The position numbers were made by a program, and so were the translations under genes. From Chitinophagaceae bacterium UBA4857 (lineage in GTDB: Bacteria; Bacteroidota; Bacteroidia; Chitinophagales; Chitinophagaceae): a stretch of DNA of 45,841 nt. The notes under the pieces were generated by a model. That model saw only the letters and a program-made list of their open reading frames with translations. It ran no database searches and was not told the origin of the DNA. The stretch lies in NCBI GenBank assembly GCA_002399735.1, contig DHEF01000004.1, positions 185,016 through 230,856 on the forward strand, given 5' to 3'. Positions 16,654-24,643 of this stretch are shown here, piece by piece (position 1 is the first letter of the stretch; each line of letters begins with the position of its first letter).

Positions 16654-16735
16654 ATTTTTTTGTTAGCCAGCAGCAGTAATGCTATTGATCGTCCCTTGCG
16701 TCGCACTCTTCTACAGCATATCGCTAATCAGCATC
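16654..16735 (+). repeat. Dispersed modular repeat, copy G
   Basis: It begins TTTTTTTGTTAGCCAGCAGC, carries the core ATCGTCCCTTGCGTCGCACT, and ends in the CAGCATATCGCTAATCAGCA module shared with the island flanks. It lies in a convergent gene junction. Confidence 0.8.
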
Positions 16736-16789
16736 GTGTTATGTGGAGGTGTTTGCTTTGGTTGTAAAATATTCTTACTGTTATGGTTC

Positions 16790-16991
16790 GTCTTGTTCAC
16801 AGTGTAAGTACAGCAGATGGCGGAACGGCGGTTTTCGGCCATAGCCTAAACAAGTTTTTACAAACAGCATAATAGCCTGAGTTAAAACGACCGGCCGAAA
16901 AATGTGCCTGAAGCCAATCGGCTGTACGGTTCCGCCTGGCAGTATTTTACAATAACAAACTCTTGCAGGCGGAATACACATTGAACAAGAC
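16790..16991. repeat. About 200-bp nested inverted-repeat element, structured
   Basis: Three nested perfect pairings occur: GTCTTGTTCA (16790-16799) with TGAACAAGAC (16982-16991), GGCGGAAC (16819-16826) with GTTCCGCC (16929-16936), and TTTTCGGCC (16832-16840) with GGCCGAAAA (16893-16901). A side hairpin AGCC-AATC-GGCT lies at 16912-16923. The element is GC-richer than its surroundings. A 66-codon minus-strand ORF inside is probably incidental. Confidence 0.65.
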
Positions 16992-17005
16992 TTGACTTTT
17001 TTGTT

Positions 17006-17033
17006 ACTTTTTTTGTTAAGAAAAAAAGTAAAA
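17006..17033. terminator. AT hairpin before the end of the outer-membrane gene
   Basis: TTACTTTTTTT / AAAAAAAGTAA form an 11-bp stem with a 6-base loop. It could act as a weak two-way terminator for the convergent genes ending at 16632 and 17051. Confidence 0.4.
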
Positions 17034-17050
17034 GAACATCTTACAAAATA

Positions 17051-18310
17051 TTAATCATACTTTCTCCCCTTCGTATACAACAAATCACGATAAGTAAAGC
17101 TTAAAGTAAGCTGCACATAGTTTTCTTTAATTAACTTTTGTTGCGTAGTACCACGGCTACCGCCTTCCAGCGCAACATTGTATAACAAACCTTGTCCTAA
17201 TATACCACCAATACCGGCAGTAACGCCATACTCATAAATAGGTTTGTTTCTTATTTGTAAATACGATTGATTAAAAAAGCTGCCTACCTGAAAACTTCTT
17301 TTTTCAACCACTCCATTTTTGGAGTAATTAAATTGCGAAAAGTTAGCACCTGCCGAAATGCGATTGCTATTGATTAGTTGCCAGCCAGTTTCTTTTACTT
17401 TAAACGATGCCCAGTCTTCATGTACATAGTCAAGTGCATAAGTTGTTTTCTGGTTTTTGGTTAGGGCAATACCCAAACCGTAAGTAGTAGGCAGGTGAAA
17501 TACTTTATTACCCGTAAACTCATTTACATTTACTTCAGTGCTGCCTTCTAAAACGGTTACTGTTCTTTCAGATGTTATATCGGTTGGTGGCGTATAAGTA
17601 GCACCAATAGCTACATCCCATTTTTGCGAAATTGGTGTTTTGTACAATACACCACCTTCAAAACGTAGCTTGCCTACATAGTCCTGAATTTTTGTGGTAA
17701 ACGAATTAGGTAATGATGCGTCGGCAATTATTTCGGAGTGGTTTAAGCCGCCAGCAATTATTGATGATTTTACACCAAATGAAAGCCGCTTCTTTTTACC
17801 CGCGGCAAAAGCATTGGTCCAAAAATATTCGTGCAAGCCCCCATCGCCTTCGTATAAAGTAGTTACGGTTTGGTTACTGCCTTCTATGGATTTGTCGCCT
17901 GAGAACTTGTAATTCAAATTGCTAAACTGACGAAAGCCAATACCGCTTGCCCAAAAGTTATTCAGTTTAAGTGCCAGTGTAAAACGTTTAATCCAAAAGT
18001 CTTTGCTGTTGCTATTGTCCAGGCCAATAGGGTCGCCTTTGTAGGTTACACTTTTACCGGTTGCCGCAACGTTTACTAAGTAAACACTTTTAATAAGCGA
18101 GGTAATGGCTGCCGGGTTATTATCAACAAAAGAAGTGTTAGACTGTACGGCAATACCTGTATGGCCCATGCCGGATGTGCGATTATATTTTCTAAAATCA
18201 ATATCGCCTAATTCGTAAATGGAATAGGGGTTACTCATGTTTTGGCCATTGGCTATTACTGTACAGCCCGTAATAAATAGCGTTAATAAAGTAGTTTTTT
18301 TATATAGCAT
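17051..18310 (-). CDS. Outer-membrane beta-barrel protein (FadL/PorV-like)
   Basis: The 419-residue protein has a signal peptide (about 1-22, ending VIANGQ). The N-terminal segment NPYSIYELGDIDFRKYNRTSGMGHTG continues into repeated beta-strands typical of FadL- or PorV-type barrels. The C-terminal strand YVQLTLSFTYRDLLY is aromatic and alternating. It probably sits in the outer membrane, perhaps as a transport or secretion accessory protein. It lies 8 bases behind the DUF4270 lipoprotein gene, so the two are likely co-transcribed and may act together at the cell surface. Confidence 0.8.
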   Translation of the reverse strand: MLYKKTTLLTLFITGCTVIANGQNMSNPYSIYELGDIDFRKYNRTSGMGHTGIAVQSNTSFVDNNPAAITSLIKSVYLVNVAATGKSVTYKGDPIGLDNSNSKDFWIKRFTLALKLNNFWASGIGFRQFSNLNYKFSGDKSIEGSNQTVTTLYEGDGGLHEYFWTNAFAAGKKKRLSFGVKSSIIAGGLNHSEIIADASLPNSFTTKIQDYVGKLRFEGGVLYKTPISQKWDVAIGATYTPPTDITSERTVTVLEGSTEVNVNEFTGNKVFHLPTTYGLGIALTKNQKTTYALDYVHEDWASFKVKETGWQLINSNRISAGANFSQFNYSKNGVVEKRSFQVGSFFNQSYLQIRNKPIYEYGVTAGIGGILGQGLLYNVALEGGSRGTTQQKLIKENYVQLTLSFTYRDLLYTKGRKYD

Positions 18311-18318
18311 AAATATTG

Positions 18319-19656
18319 TTATTTGTTAATGTACATTACTGTTAATAATAGTTGTGAGCTATAGGCATCTTTACCTCTTTCTGATAATATCAGTCGGTCT
18401 ACGTTTGGAGTAATGCCCGAAGCCTGCCTGATATAGAAGCCTTGTTTTTCTGTACCCAATGTGTTTAACAGACTGCTTACATAGGAGGTGATATTAAATC
18501 GGTAAAAAGTTCCTTCGCCATACAAATCATCTATCACAACCTTAGCGTATTGTATGGCTGTTCCTGTTGAGTCGGTAACCGTATTTCCTACAAGATTAGT
18601 GACATCGGTTGTTGATAAAAACAGGCTATCGGGTAGTTTATACATGCTTCTGTTAAAGGATAGCGGAGTGGGTCTTAAAATTAATTCGGCCTTAATAAGC
18701 TTAACCGTGTAATTACTTTTTGCTACCAGAATATTTCTTAAAGAAGGAAAAGTAATTTTTGAAAAAGTACTCATGCTTTCCTGTGAAAAAGAAAGATGAT
18801 TGGTAGCTGCGGATGGTATCTCCGTAATGTTAATACCTGCCGCACTGCTTACCAAGCCGGTTCCTGTTCTGTCGGCAGTAAGTTGGTTAAATACATAATC
18901 GTTAGAGAGCGATGCAAAATCTATGTAAGCGCTTTCGTGATATGGGTTGGTTTTGTGATAGTGCACCCGCATTACTATTTGGGCCGCATTAGCATTAATG
19001 CCAAACATAAAGCCATTGTTTGCATTAGTAGTACTTAGGTTAAGGCCATAGAAATAGTTTAAAAACTCTGTTTCGGTGGTAACTTCTGTTGCCTTAGTTT
19101 TTAGTTTATTATATAGTTCAAGGCCTTTAGCGTTATCTAATCTTATAATAAGTGAATCATAAATGCCTGGATAAATGCGGGTTGTTTTTTGTCCCAGCGT
19201 TTCAATTTTTGTTGCAATGCTGCTGGTATTATAAAGCTTACTATTATAACTGTAGGTAATAGGTGTGGCCAATTCTTTTACCTGAATGGTTAAGGGTTGT
19301 GTCGTATCGCCATAATAATATTTATTCAGCTTTACAATTAATGTTAGCGAATCAAAAACGGCTGTGCTGGCAATATCAGGTAGTGAAGTAGGTACGGTTA
19401 ACTGAAAAGTATTTTTGCTCGTTATAGTTCCTAAATAAGGGTCATTGTATTGGCCTAATAAAAAATTTGTATGGGCACTGGTAACAAAGGAGTCGGCAAA
19501 TACAGTTGATAGTTTTACTTCTACCGAATCAATATAACTTAATCGGGTGTATTCGTTTTCCGGAGTGGTGCCAAATGTAATGTCATTACGGGTACAGGCA
19601 AATGCAATTAAAGCGGTTAATAAAAACGCAAAGCCCCTTTTTTTTATTTTCATCAT
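18319..19656 (-). CDS. DUF4270 surface lipoprotein
   Basis: The start at 19656 (MMKIKKRGFAF) is preferred over an upstream ATG at 19686. It places a lipoprotein signal directly at the N-terminus (KRGFAFLLTALIAFAC, lipobox Cys near residue 22). The protein is then about 445 residues. Family features include YIDSVEVKLSTVFADSFVTS, the LLGQYNDPYLGTITSKN segment, and a C-terminal GFYIRQASGITPNVDRL stretch. DUF4270 proteins are abundant lipoproteins of unknown function in Bacteroidota. The outer-membrane barrel gene follows 8 bases later. Confidence 0.85.
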   Translation of the reverse strand: MMKIKKRGFAFLLTALIAFACTRNDITFGTTPENEYTRLSYIDSVEVKLSTVFADSFVTSAHTNFLLGQYNDPYLGTITSKNTFQLTVPTSLPDIASTAVFDSLTLIVKLNKYYYGDTTQPLTIQVKELATPITYSYNSKLYNTSSIATKIETLGQKTTRIYPGIYDSLIIRLDNAKGLELYNKLKTKATEVTTETEFLNYFYGLNLSTTNANNGFMFGINANAAQIVMRVHYHKTNPYHESAYIDFASLSNDYVFNQLTADRTGTGLVSSAAGINITEIPSAATNHLSFSQESMSTFSKITFPSLRNILVAKSNYTVKLIKAELILRPTPLSFNRSMYKLPDSLFLSTTDVTNLVGNTVTDSTGTAIQYAKVVIDDLYGEGTFYRFNITSYVSSLLNTLGTEKQGFYIRQASGITPNVDRLILSERGKDAYSSQLLLTVMYINK

Positions 19657-19984
19657 AATAGCCGTTTTAAGTATTAAGCGCTGCAATTTATCATGGCTAT
19701 GGCCTACTATTTTGTTATAGTATATTAAAAGGGGCTTTTAATCTGCCAAATAATTTAAAACAACCATGAGTGCCTTTTTTGCAATAACCCGATGATAAAA
19801 ACATATAAAAGGTTCAATATACTTCCTTAAATCATTGGTCTATACAAAACCTCGTTTAGTCTATTTTAAGAATTTCTTCCAACCAGATGCCAATACTTTT
19901 ATCGGGTCTAATAAAGATGACAAGACATCTCCCTTTATTATAGAATCGTGTAATCTTTTAACTACTATATAAAAAACTAACGAA
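19657..19984. other. Divergent spacer between the DUF4270 and kelch lipoprotein genes
   Basis: The sequence is AT-rich without a recognisable gene or strong repeat. Promoters for both directions are expected here, but no exact TAnnTTTG box stands out. Confidence 0.4.
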
Positions 19985-21019
19985 ATGAAACAGCTACATG
20001 CTTACTTGATAGGAGCTATTATGATAACGGCATCAGCCATTTTTTCTGCCGGCTGCTCAAAAAGTACCGACTCGGATGAAGACCTGATTGGGAACTGGAA
20101 AAGAGCCGATGATTTTGAAGGTAACGCAAGAGGAGAAGCGGTTAGCTTTACCATTGGTGATTATGCTTATGTTACAACGGGCTCAACTATTACTGAGCGG
20201 TTTAAAGATTTATGGGAATATAATTTAAACAGACGTTATTGGACACAAATGGCCGAGTTACCGGGCAATGCCAGAAATTCAGCCGTAGGGTTTGCCATTG
20301 GCACAAGGGGTTATATTGGTACAGGTTATGATGGTGTTAGTCGTTTAAACGATTTGTGGGAGTACGATCAGGCCACTAACAGTTGGAGCCGGAAAGCAGA
20401 TTTTGCCGGAACAGCTCGTTATGATGCTGTTGCTTTTGCTGTGGATGGTAAAGGATATATTTCTTGTGGTTATGATGGTAATTACCTAAAAGATGTTTGG
20501 GAGTTTACACCGGGTATAACAATTAACGATCCAGGATCCTGGACGCAAAAAGCAAGTGTTGGCGGCTCAAAACGTAGGGCAGCACAGGCTTTTGTAGTTA
20601 ACGGTGTAGCATACATTTGCTCCGGTAATAACAATGGCGAGTTATTAACCGACTTATGGTCTTTTAATCCAACAGCCAATGAATGGACAGAAAAAAATAA
20701 ACTTTATAATTATACCGATGAAACTTTTGATGATGATTATAACAGTATTGCAAGGTACAATGCGGTCACTTTTGTAATAGGTAATTATGTGTATTTAACC
20801 ACAGGTTATAGTACTGCAATTACTCCCATTACATGGCGTTACGATGCAAGTACCGACAGGTGGATACAAAAAACAAGTTTTGAAGGTGCGGTACGAGAGG
20901 GTGCAGTAGCATTTACTTTAAATAACCGTGGTTTTGTGTTAACAGGTATTTCCGGGTCAGATGTTAAAGACAATGCTTACGAGTTTTTACCGGATGATGA
21001 ACAAGTAGATAACGACTAA
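19985..21019 (+). CDS. Kelch-repeat lipoprotein
   Basis: The 344-residue protein has a lipoprotein signal (lipobox ASAIFSAGC, Cys near residue 24). Five or six kelch-type blades follow, each with a paired-glycine strand and a trailing Trp: YVTTGS...LWEYNLNRRYWTQ, YIGTGYDG...LWEYDQATNSWSR, YISCGYDG...VWEFTPG, YICSGNNN...LWSFNPTANEWTE, YLTTGYST...WRYDASTDRWIQ. The fold is a beta-propeller, probably tethered to the outer membrane and used for binding. It heads a run of genes with the DUF4907 protein and the LytS/LytR-type pair. Confidence 0.88.
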   Translation: MKQLHAYLIGAIMITASAIFSAGCSKSTDSDEDLIGNWKRADDFEGNARGEAVSFTIGDYAYVTTGSTITERFKDLWEYNLNRRYWTQMAELPGNARNSAVGFAIGTRGYIGTGYDGVSRLNDLWEYDQATNSWSRKADFAGTARYDAVAFAVDGKGYISCGYDGNYLKDVWEFTPGITINDPGSWTQKASVGGSKRRAAQAFVVNGVAYICSGNNNGELLTDLWSFNPTANEWTEKNKLYNYTDETFDDDYNSIARYNAVTFVIGNYVYLTTGYSTAITPITWRYDASTDRWIQKTSFEGAVREGAVAFTLNNRGFVLTGISGSDVKDNAYEFLPDDEQVDND

Positions 21020-21031
21020 TCATAACAGACA

Positions 21032-21373
21032 ATGGGCGAAACAAAAAAAAGAAATCTGCTAATTCTTTTGGTCTCATTTGGTATGGCCATATTAGTATGG
21101 TGTATAGTGCAGGTAAGCGTAAAGAAAAATGCCAAGCAGGTATTTACAAGTAAGGTGTACAAGGAACCAACAGGCTGGGGTTACGATATTTATAAAAACG
21201 GAGCCCTATACATAAAACAAAATTTTGTTCCGGTAGCCGCAGGTAGAGCCCCCTTTGTAAAGAAGGGTCAGGCAGGTAAAGCCGCAGCTATGGTAATTGA
21301 AAAGTTAAATAAGGGCCAATTACCCAGCTTGGATAAAAATGAAATAGCATTAATTCTTTCTTTTGCAGAATAA
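21032..21373 (+). CDS. DUF4907 membrane-anchored protein
   Basis: The 113-residue protein has one N-terminal membrane helix (about 8-28, LLILLVSFGMAILVWCIVQV). A small domain follows with the family pattern GWGYDIYKNGALYIKQNFVP near 48-67 and a C-terminal IEKLNKGQLPSLDKNEI. The function is unknown. It lies 12 bases after the kelch lipoprotein gene and 7 bases before the probable start of the histidine kinase, suggesting one operon and perhaps a shared role in surface sensing. Confidence 0.8.
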   Translation: MGETKKRNLLILLVSFGMAILVWCIVQVSVKKNAKQVFTSKVYKEPTGWGYDIYKNGALYIKQNFVPVAAGRAPFVKKGQAGKAAAMVIEKLNKGQLPSLDKNEIALILSFAE

Positions 21374-21380
21374 TCAAACA

Positions 21381-22601
21381 GTGAGCGACAATAAATTAAA
21401 TACCTTCTTTTTTACTTTATTTGGTTTTAAGCCAAGCAAAAATAAAACCCAGCTTTTAGCTGTGGTTTTATTTCATTTAGCTGTTTGGGTGTTTTTTCTT
21501 TGGTTTCCCTTGTTGTTTTATCCGGCAAGGTTTGCAGGCGATGCAGCATGGCAACGAGAACTGTTTACTAAAGTGTTACCTATAGGCTTTTTTTATCTTA
21601 ACTATTATTTTTTATTACCTCGTTATTTCGAAAAACGAAAACTTGGTGTGTACTTCTTGTTTGTATTGTCGGTTGTAATGGCAATTGCCGTAAGTGATAT
21701 TGTTATCAGAAAAAAACTTAGTAATGATTTTGAACGTGGTTTTTGGGGTGCAAAAAATGATAATTTTTTGCAACGGGCTAATAAACCACAGGACGATGCT
21801 GCATTTAATAGTTCGCAACCACTAATAAACATTCCTTATAATAGAAATGGCCCACCGCCTCATATGTTTCAGGATCGGCAGTTTATTTTGGGTATTCCAC
21901 AACCGGTTTTTTTAATGTCGGTTAGCAGAACGTTGTCAACTTGTTTTTTAATGCTTATTATAAGCGGCATGTTGCGGTTAGTGTATTCATTTTTAAAAAG
22001 TGAAAATCAAAAAAAATCATTGGAAAATGCTACATTAAATGCGGAGGTAGATTTATTAAAAGCACAAATAAATCCACACTTTTTATTTAATACGTTAAAC
22101 AGTATTTATTCTCTGGCAAGTGTTAAATCCGATAAAACAGATGAAGCTATTTTGAAACTTTCAGATCTGTTACGTTATGCCCTATATGACACAGCCGAAG
22201 GTAAAGTGCAGCTGTCACAGGATATACAGTATGTTAATAATTATATCGATTTACAACTTTTGCGTTTATCAAATAAAGTAACGATTAAGTACACTGTTGC
22301 CGGTAATGCGGATAATAAAGTAATTGCGCCTATGCTGCTAATTACATTTATTGAAAATGCGTTTAAGCATGGTGTTAGTTATTTACAGCAATCGTTGATA
22401 AAAATTAATATCCAAATTTTTGATGAAACATTAACGCTTGAGGTAACAAACCCAATTGTCGAAAACAATAGTTTCGTTGCCGGTGGCATAGGATTAAAAA
22501 ATGTACAACGCAGACTCGAGCTTATTTATCCTAACCAACATCAGTTGTATATATATCAAGAGCAACATCAATTTTCTGTAAGCCTAAAAATTTCCATCTA
22601 A
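21381..22601 (+). CDS. LytS/YehU-type sensor histidine kinase
   Basis: The GTG at 21381 is taken as start because it lies just after the previous stop; a TTG at 21363 would overlap it. About four membrane helices occupy the N-terminal half (near 25-45, 62-80, 90-110 and 175-195). The His_kinase domain (PF06580 type) has AQINPHFLFNTLNSIYSL with the phospho-accepting His, and an ATPase part with LITFIENAFKHGVSY and GGIGLKNVQRRL. Its stop overlaps the response regulator ATG by one base, so the pair is translationally coupled. Confidence 0.93.
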   Translation: MSDNKLNTFFFTLFGFKPSKNKTQLLAVVLFHLAVWVFFLWFPLLFYPARFAGDAAWQRELFTKVLPIGFFYLNYYFLLPRYFEKRKLGVYFLFVLSVVMAIAVSDIVIRKKLSNDFERGFWGAKNDNFLQRANKPQDDAAFNSSQPLINIPYNRNGPPPHMFQDRQFILGIPQPVFLMSVSRTLSTCFLMLIISGMLRLVYSFLKSENQKKSLENATLNAEVDLLKAQINPHFLFNTLNSIYSLASVKSDKTDEAILKLSDLLRYALYDTAEGKVQLSQDIQYVNNYIDLQLLRLSNKVTIKYTVAGNADNKVIAPMLLITFIENAFKHGVSYLQQSLIKINIQIFDETLTLEVTNPIVENNSFVAGGIGLKNVQRRLELIYPNQHQLYIYQEQHQFSVSLKISI

Positions 22602-23305
22602 TGGTAAACTGTATTTTAATCGACGACGAACCGCTGGCATTGCAATTACTGGAAGGCTATATTGCCAAAATTCCGTTCATGAATTTATTAGGCAAGTTTG
22701 ATTCGCCTATGCAGGCTTTTGACGTATTAGAAACTAAACAAGTTGATTTAATTTTTCTGGATATTAAAATGCCCGACATAACCGGCATTGATTTTTATAA
22801 ATCGCTTACAACAAAACCACAGGTAATTTTTACTACAGCTTATACCGAGTATGCTATTAACGGCTTTGAGCTAAAAGCGATGGACTATTTGCTCAAGCCT
22901 ATTTCCTTTGAAAAGTTTATGAATGCATGTTTGAGGGTAAACAGTTTTGTTGAGCAGCAAACAAAAAAAGAAACATCAGAGAACGACTTCTTTTTTATCA
23001 ATGTGTCACATAAAATGTACAAAATTTTTATTGATGATATTGTTTACCTGGAGGGGTATAAAGATTATACAAAACTTCATTTAAAAAATGCCAATAATCC
23101 CTTGCTGGTATTGCATAACCTTAAATACTTTGAGGATATGCTGGATCCTAAAAAATTTGTAAGGGTACACCGTTCCTATATTATTTCGCTAAATAAAGTA
23201 ACGGTTGCGTCACGCAAAGCCGTTTCCATTGGTGCAGTAGAAGTTCCGGTAAGTGATAACTATCGTGAGCCGTTTATGACTTACATAACGCAGTACCTGC
23301 GTTAA
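22601..23305 (+). CDS. LytTR-family response regulator
   Basis: The 234-residue protein has a receiver domain with acidic pocket DDE at 8-10, phospho-acceptor Asp54 in IFLDIKMPD, Thr in FTTAYTEYA and Lys in LLKPISF. A LytTR DNA-binding domain follows, from about 130, with the segments VYLEGYKDYTKLHL and FVRVHRSYIISLNKV. It is the output partner of the kinase encoded immediately upstream. Targets may include the kelch/DUF4907 operon itself, but no operator could be identified. Confidence 0.95.
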   Translation: MVNCILIDDEPLALQLLEGYIAKIPFMNLLGKFDSPMQAFDVLETKQVDLIFLDIKMPDITGIDFYKSLTTKPQVIFTTAYTEYAINGFELKAMDYLLKPISFEKFMNACLRVNSFVEQQTKKETSENDFFFINVSHKMYKIFIDDIVYLEGYKDYTKLHLKNANNPLLVLHNLKYFEDMLDPKKFVRVHRSYIISLNKVTVASRKAVSIGAVEVPVSDNYREPFMTYITQYLR

Positions 23306-23311
23306 ACATCA

Positions 23312-23989
23312 TTAATCTTTCAATATATCCGGCCGGCGTTCTTTGGTGCGGTTTATAGATTGCTCATGACGCCAGTCGGCTATTTTTTTATGATCGCCGC
23401 TCATTAAAATATCAGGCACTTTCCAGCCCTTGTACTCAACCGGGCGGGTGTATACAGGCGGTGCTAATAAGTCGTCCTGAAAAGAATCAAAAAGTGCTGA
23501 GGTTTCATCATTTAACACACCGGGAATCAAACGGCCAATGGTGTCCACTACTACTGCAGCAGCCAGTTCGCCACCACTTAATACATAGTCGCCAATAGAT
23601 ATTTCTCTGGTTACATAATGTTCTCTTATCCTATCATCAATGCCTTTATAGTGACCGCAAATAATTAAAATATTTTCTTTTAACGATAGGCCGTTGGCAA
23701 TTTTCTGATTCAATCTTTCGCCATCAGGCGTCATATAAATTATTTCGTCGTACTTCCGGTCCTTGCTTAATTCTTCAATAGCTTTTGCCAATGGCTCACA
23801 CATAATTACCATGCCCGCACCACCACCATATTGGTAGTCGTCCACCATGCCATACTCATTAACCGCCCATTTGCGCAACTGGTGCACCTGCACTTTTAAT
23901 AAACCTTTTTCCTGCGCACGTTTCATTATACTGTGCTCAAACGGACTTTGCAATAACTCAGGTAATACTGTTAAAATATCTACATGCAT
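23312..23989 (-). CDS. trmD: tRNA (guanine-37-N1)-methyltransferase
   Basis: TrmD methylates G37 of tRNAs reading CNN codons and prevents frameshifting. The 225-residue SPOUT enzyme shows DILTVLPELL at the N-terminus, YGGGAGMVI near 55-63, IICGHYKGIDDRI and the knot-forming ISIGDYVLSGGELA. It ends with the C-terminal helices (DWRHEQSINRTKERRPDIL). It stands alone rather than in the rimM-trmD-rplS group. A -7 box lies four bases before the ATG, predicting a leaderless mRNA. It converges on the response regulator gene with a 6-base gap. Confidence 0.97.
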   Translation of the reverse strand: MHVDILTVLPELLQSPFEHSIMKRAQEKGLLKVQVHQLRKWAVNEYGMVDDYQYGGGAGMVIMCEPLAKAIEELSKDRKYDEIIYMTPDGERLNQKIANGLSLKENILIICGHYKGIDDRIREHYVTREISIGDYVLSGGELAAAVVVDTIGRLIPGVLNDETSALFDSFQDDLLAPPVYTRPVEYKGWKVPDILMSGDHKKIADWRHEQSINRTKERRPDILKD

Positions 23990-23993
23990 ACCG

Positions 23994-24001
23994 CAAAGAT
24001 A
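23994..24001 (-). promoter_or_regulatory. trmD -7 box (TATCTTTG) 4 bases before the start codon
   Basis: An exact TAnnTTTG match on the minus strand is followed by CGGT and the ATG. Transcription should begin at or very near the start codon. Confidence 0.6.
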
Positions 24002-24059
24002 AACGAGAACTACTTAACTAATTATATTCTCATGTGGGATAAGTTTTTTTTATGTACCC

Positions 24060-24232
24060 GGCTTCAGTTCCCTGATCATCGTCCCTTGCGTCGCACTCTT
24101 GTGCACCTGTAACATTACTCACCATTGTACAAGGTGCACCCCGACTTTTCGGTGGTACTGCATCAATTCTATTGGCCAAAATGCAGTACTCCGTATTTTA
24201 ATCGGAGTGTTCAGTAATGCTATTGGGCATTC
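24060..24232 (+). repeat. Dispersed modular repeat, copy H
   Basis: It carries the ATCATCGTCCCTTGCGTCGC core, the GTGCACCTGTAACATTACTC module, a CCGACTTTTCGG palindrome, and CTATTGGCCAAAATGCAGTA with the ACTCCG/CGGAGT hairpin. It ends with AGTAATGCTATTGGGCATT. It is the closest relative of copy A. Confidence 0.8.
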
Positions 24233-24334
24233 CCGTAAAGCGGGACAGGTCGTGCAGGTTATCCCTTTTTTTGTTGTAAAAGATATAATGGCCAAAGTAA
24301 ATGGTTGAAACCATTAATAATAGTGTGGCATTTA

Positions 24335-24364
24335 CATAGCCCAAGGTTTAAAACGTGGGCTATG
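24335..24364. repeat. CATAGCCCA hairpin repeat, copy 1
   Basis: CATAGCCCA pairs with TGGGCTATG across a loop containing GGTTTAAAA. A close copy lies at 36998-37025. There is no T tract. Confidence 0.6.
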
Positions 24365-24502
24365 AAGCAGTGAAAAGCATGATAATCGTTTTAACGATTT
24401 ATTTCTTCAGATAAATTGAAAAAGAATCTGCGAAAATCTGCGTAACAAATCAGCGTTAATCTGCGGGTAAAAAATAAATGGTGTAAAATAATAAGCCTTG
24501 CC

Positions 24503-24590
24503 TCAACACGATGATGATGAGCGAACGGAACGATGCAGTGTGCGACGCAACGAAAGATGATTAGAATTACTACTGCTGAGTAACAAAAAA
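24503..24590 (-). repeat. Dispersed modular repeat, copy I
   Basis: On the minus strand it begins TTTTTTTGTTACTCAGCAGT and keeps the GTTGCGTCGCACACT core. It then diverges into a different module (CGTTCCGTTCGCTCATCATC). It overlaps the T tract of the terminator that follows the oxidase-like operon. Confidence 0.7.
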
Positions 24591-24616
24591 AAGACGCCCC
24601 TGAAGAATCAGGGGCG
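24584..24616 (-). terminator. Terminator of the oxidase-like operon
   Basis: On the minus strand CGCCCCTGA and TCAGGGGCG form a 9-bp perfect stem with a 4-base loop, followed by TC and a run of T. It lies 28 bases beyond the subunit I stop. Confidence 0.9.
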
Positions 24617-24643
24617 GACATTGAAAAGGGACTCAACGCCCCC

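Noticed and set aside
16781..16981. 66-codon minus-strand ORF as a gene
   Set aside because: It lies inside a nested inverted-repeat element, has no start context, and its sequence is dictated by the stems.
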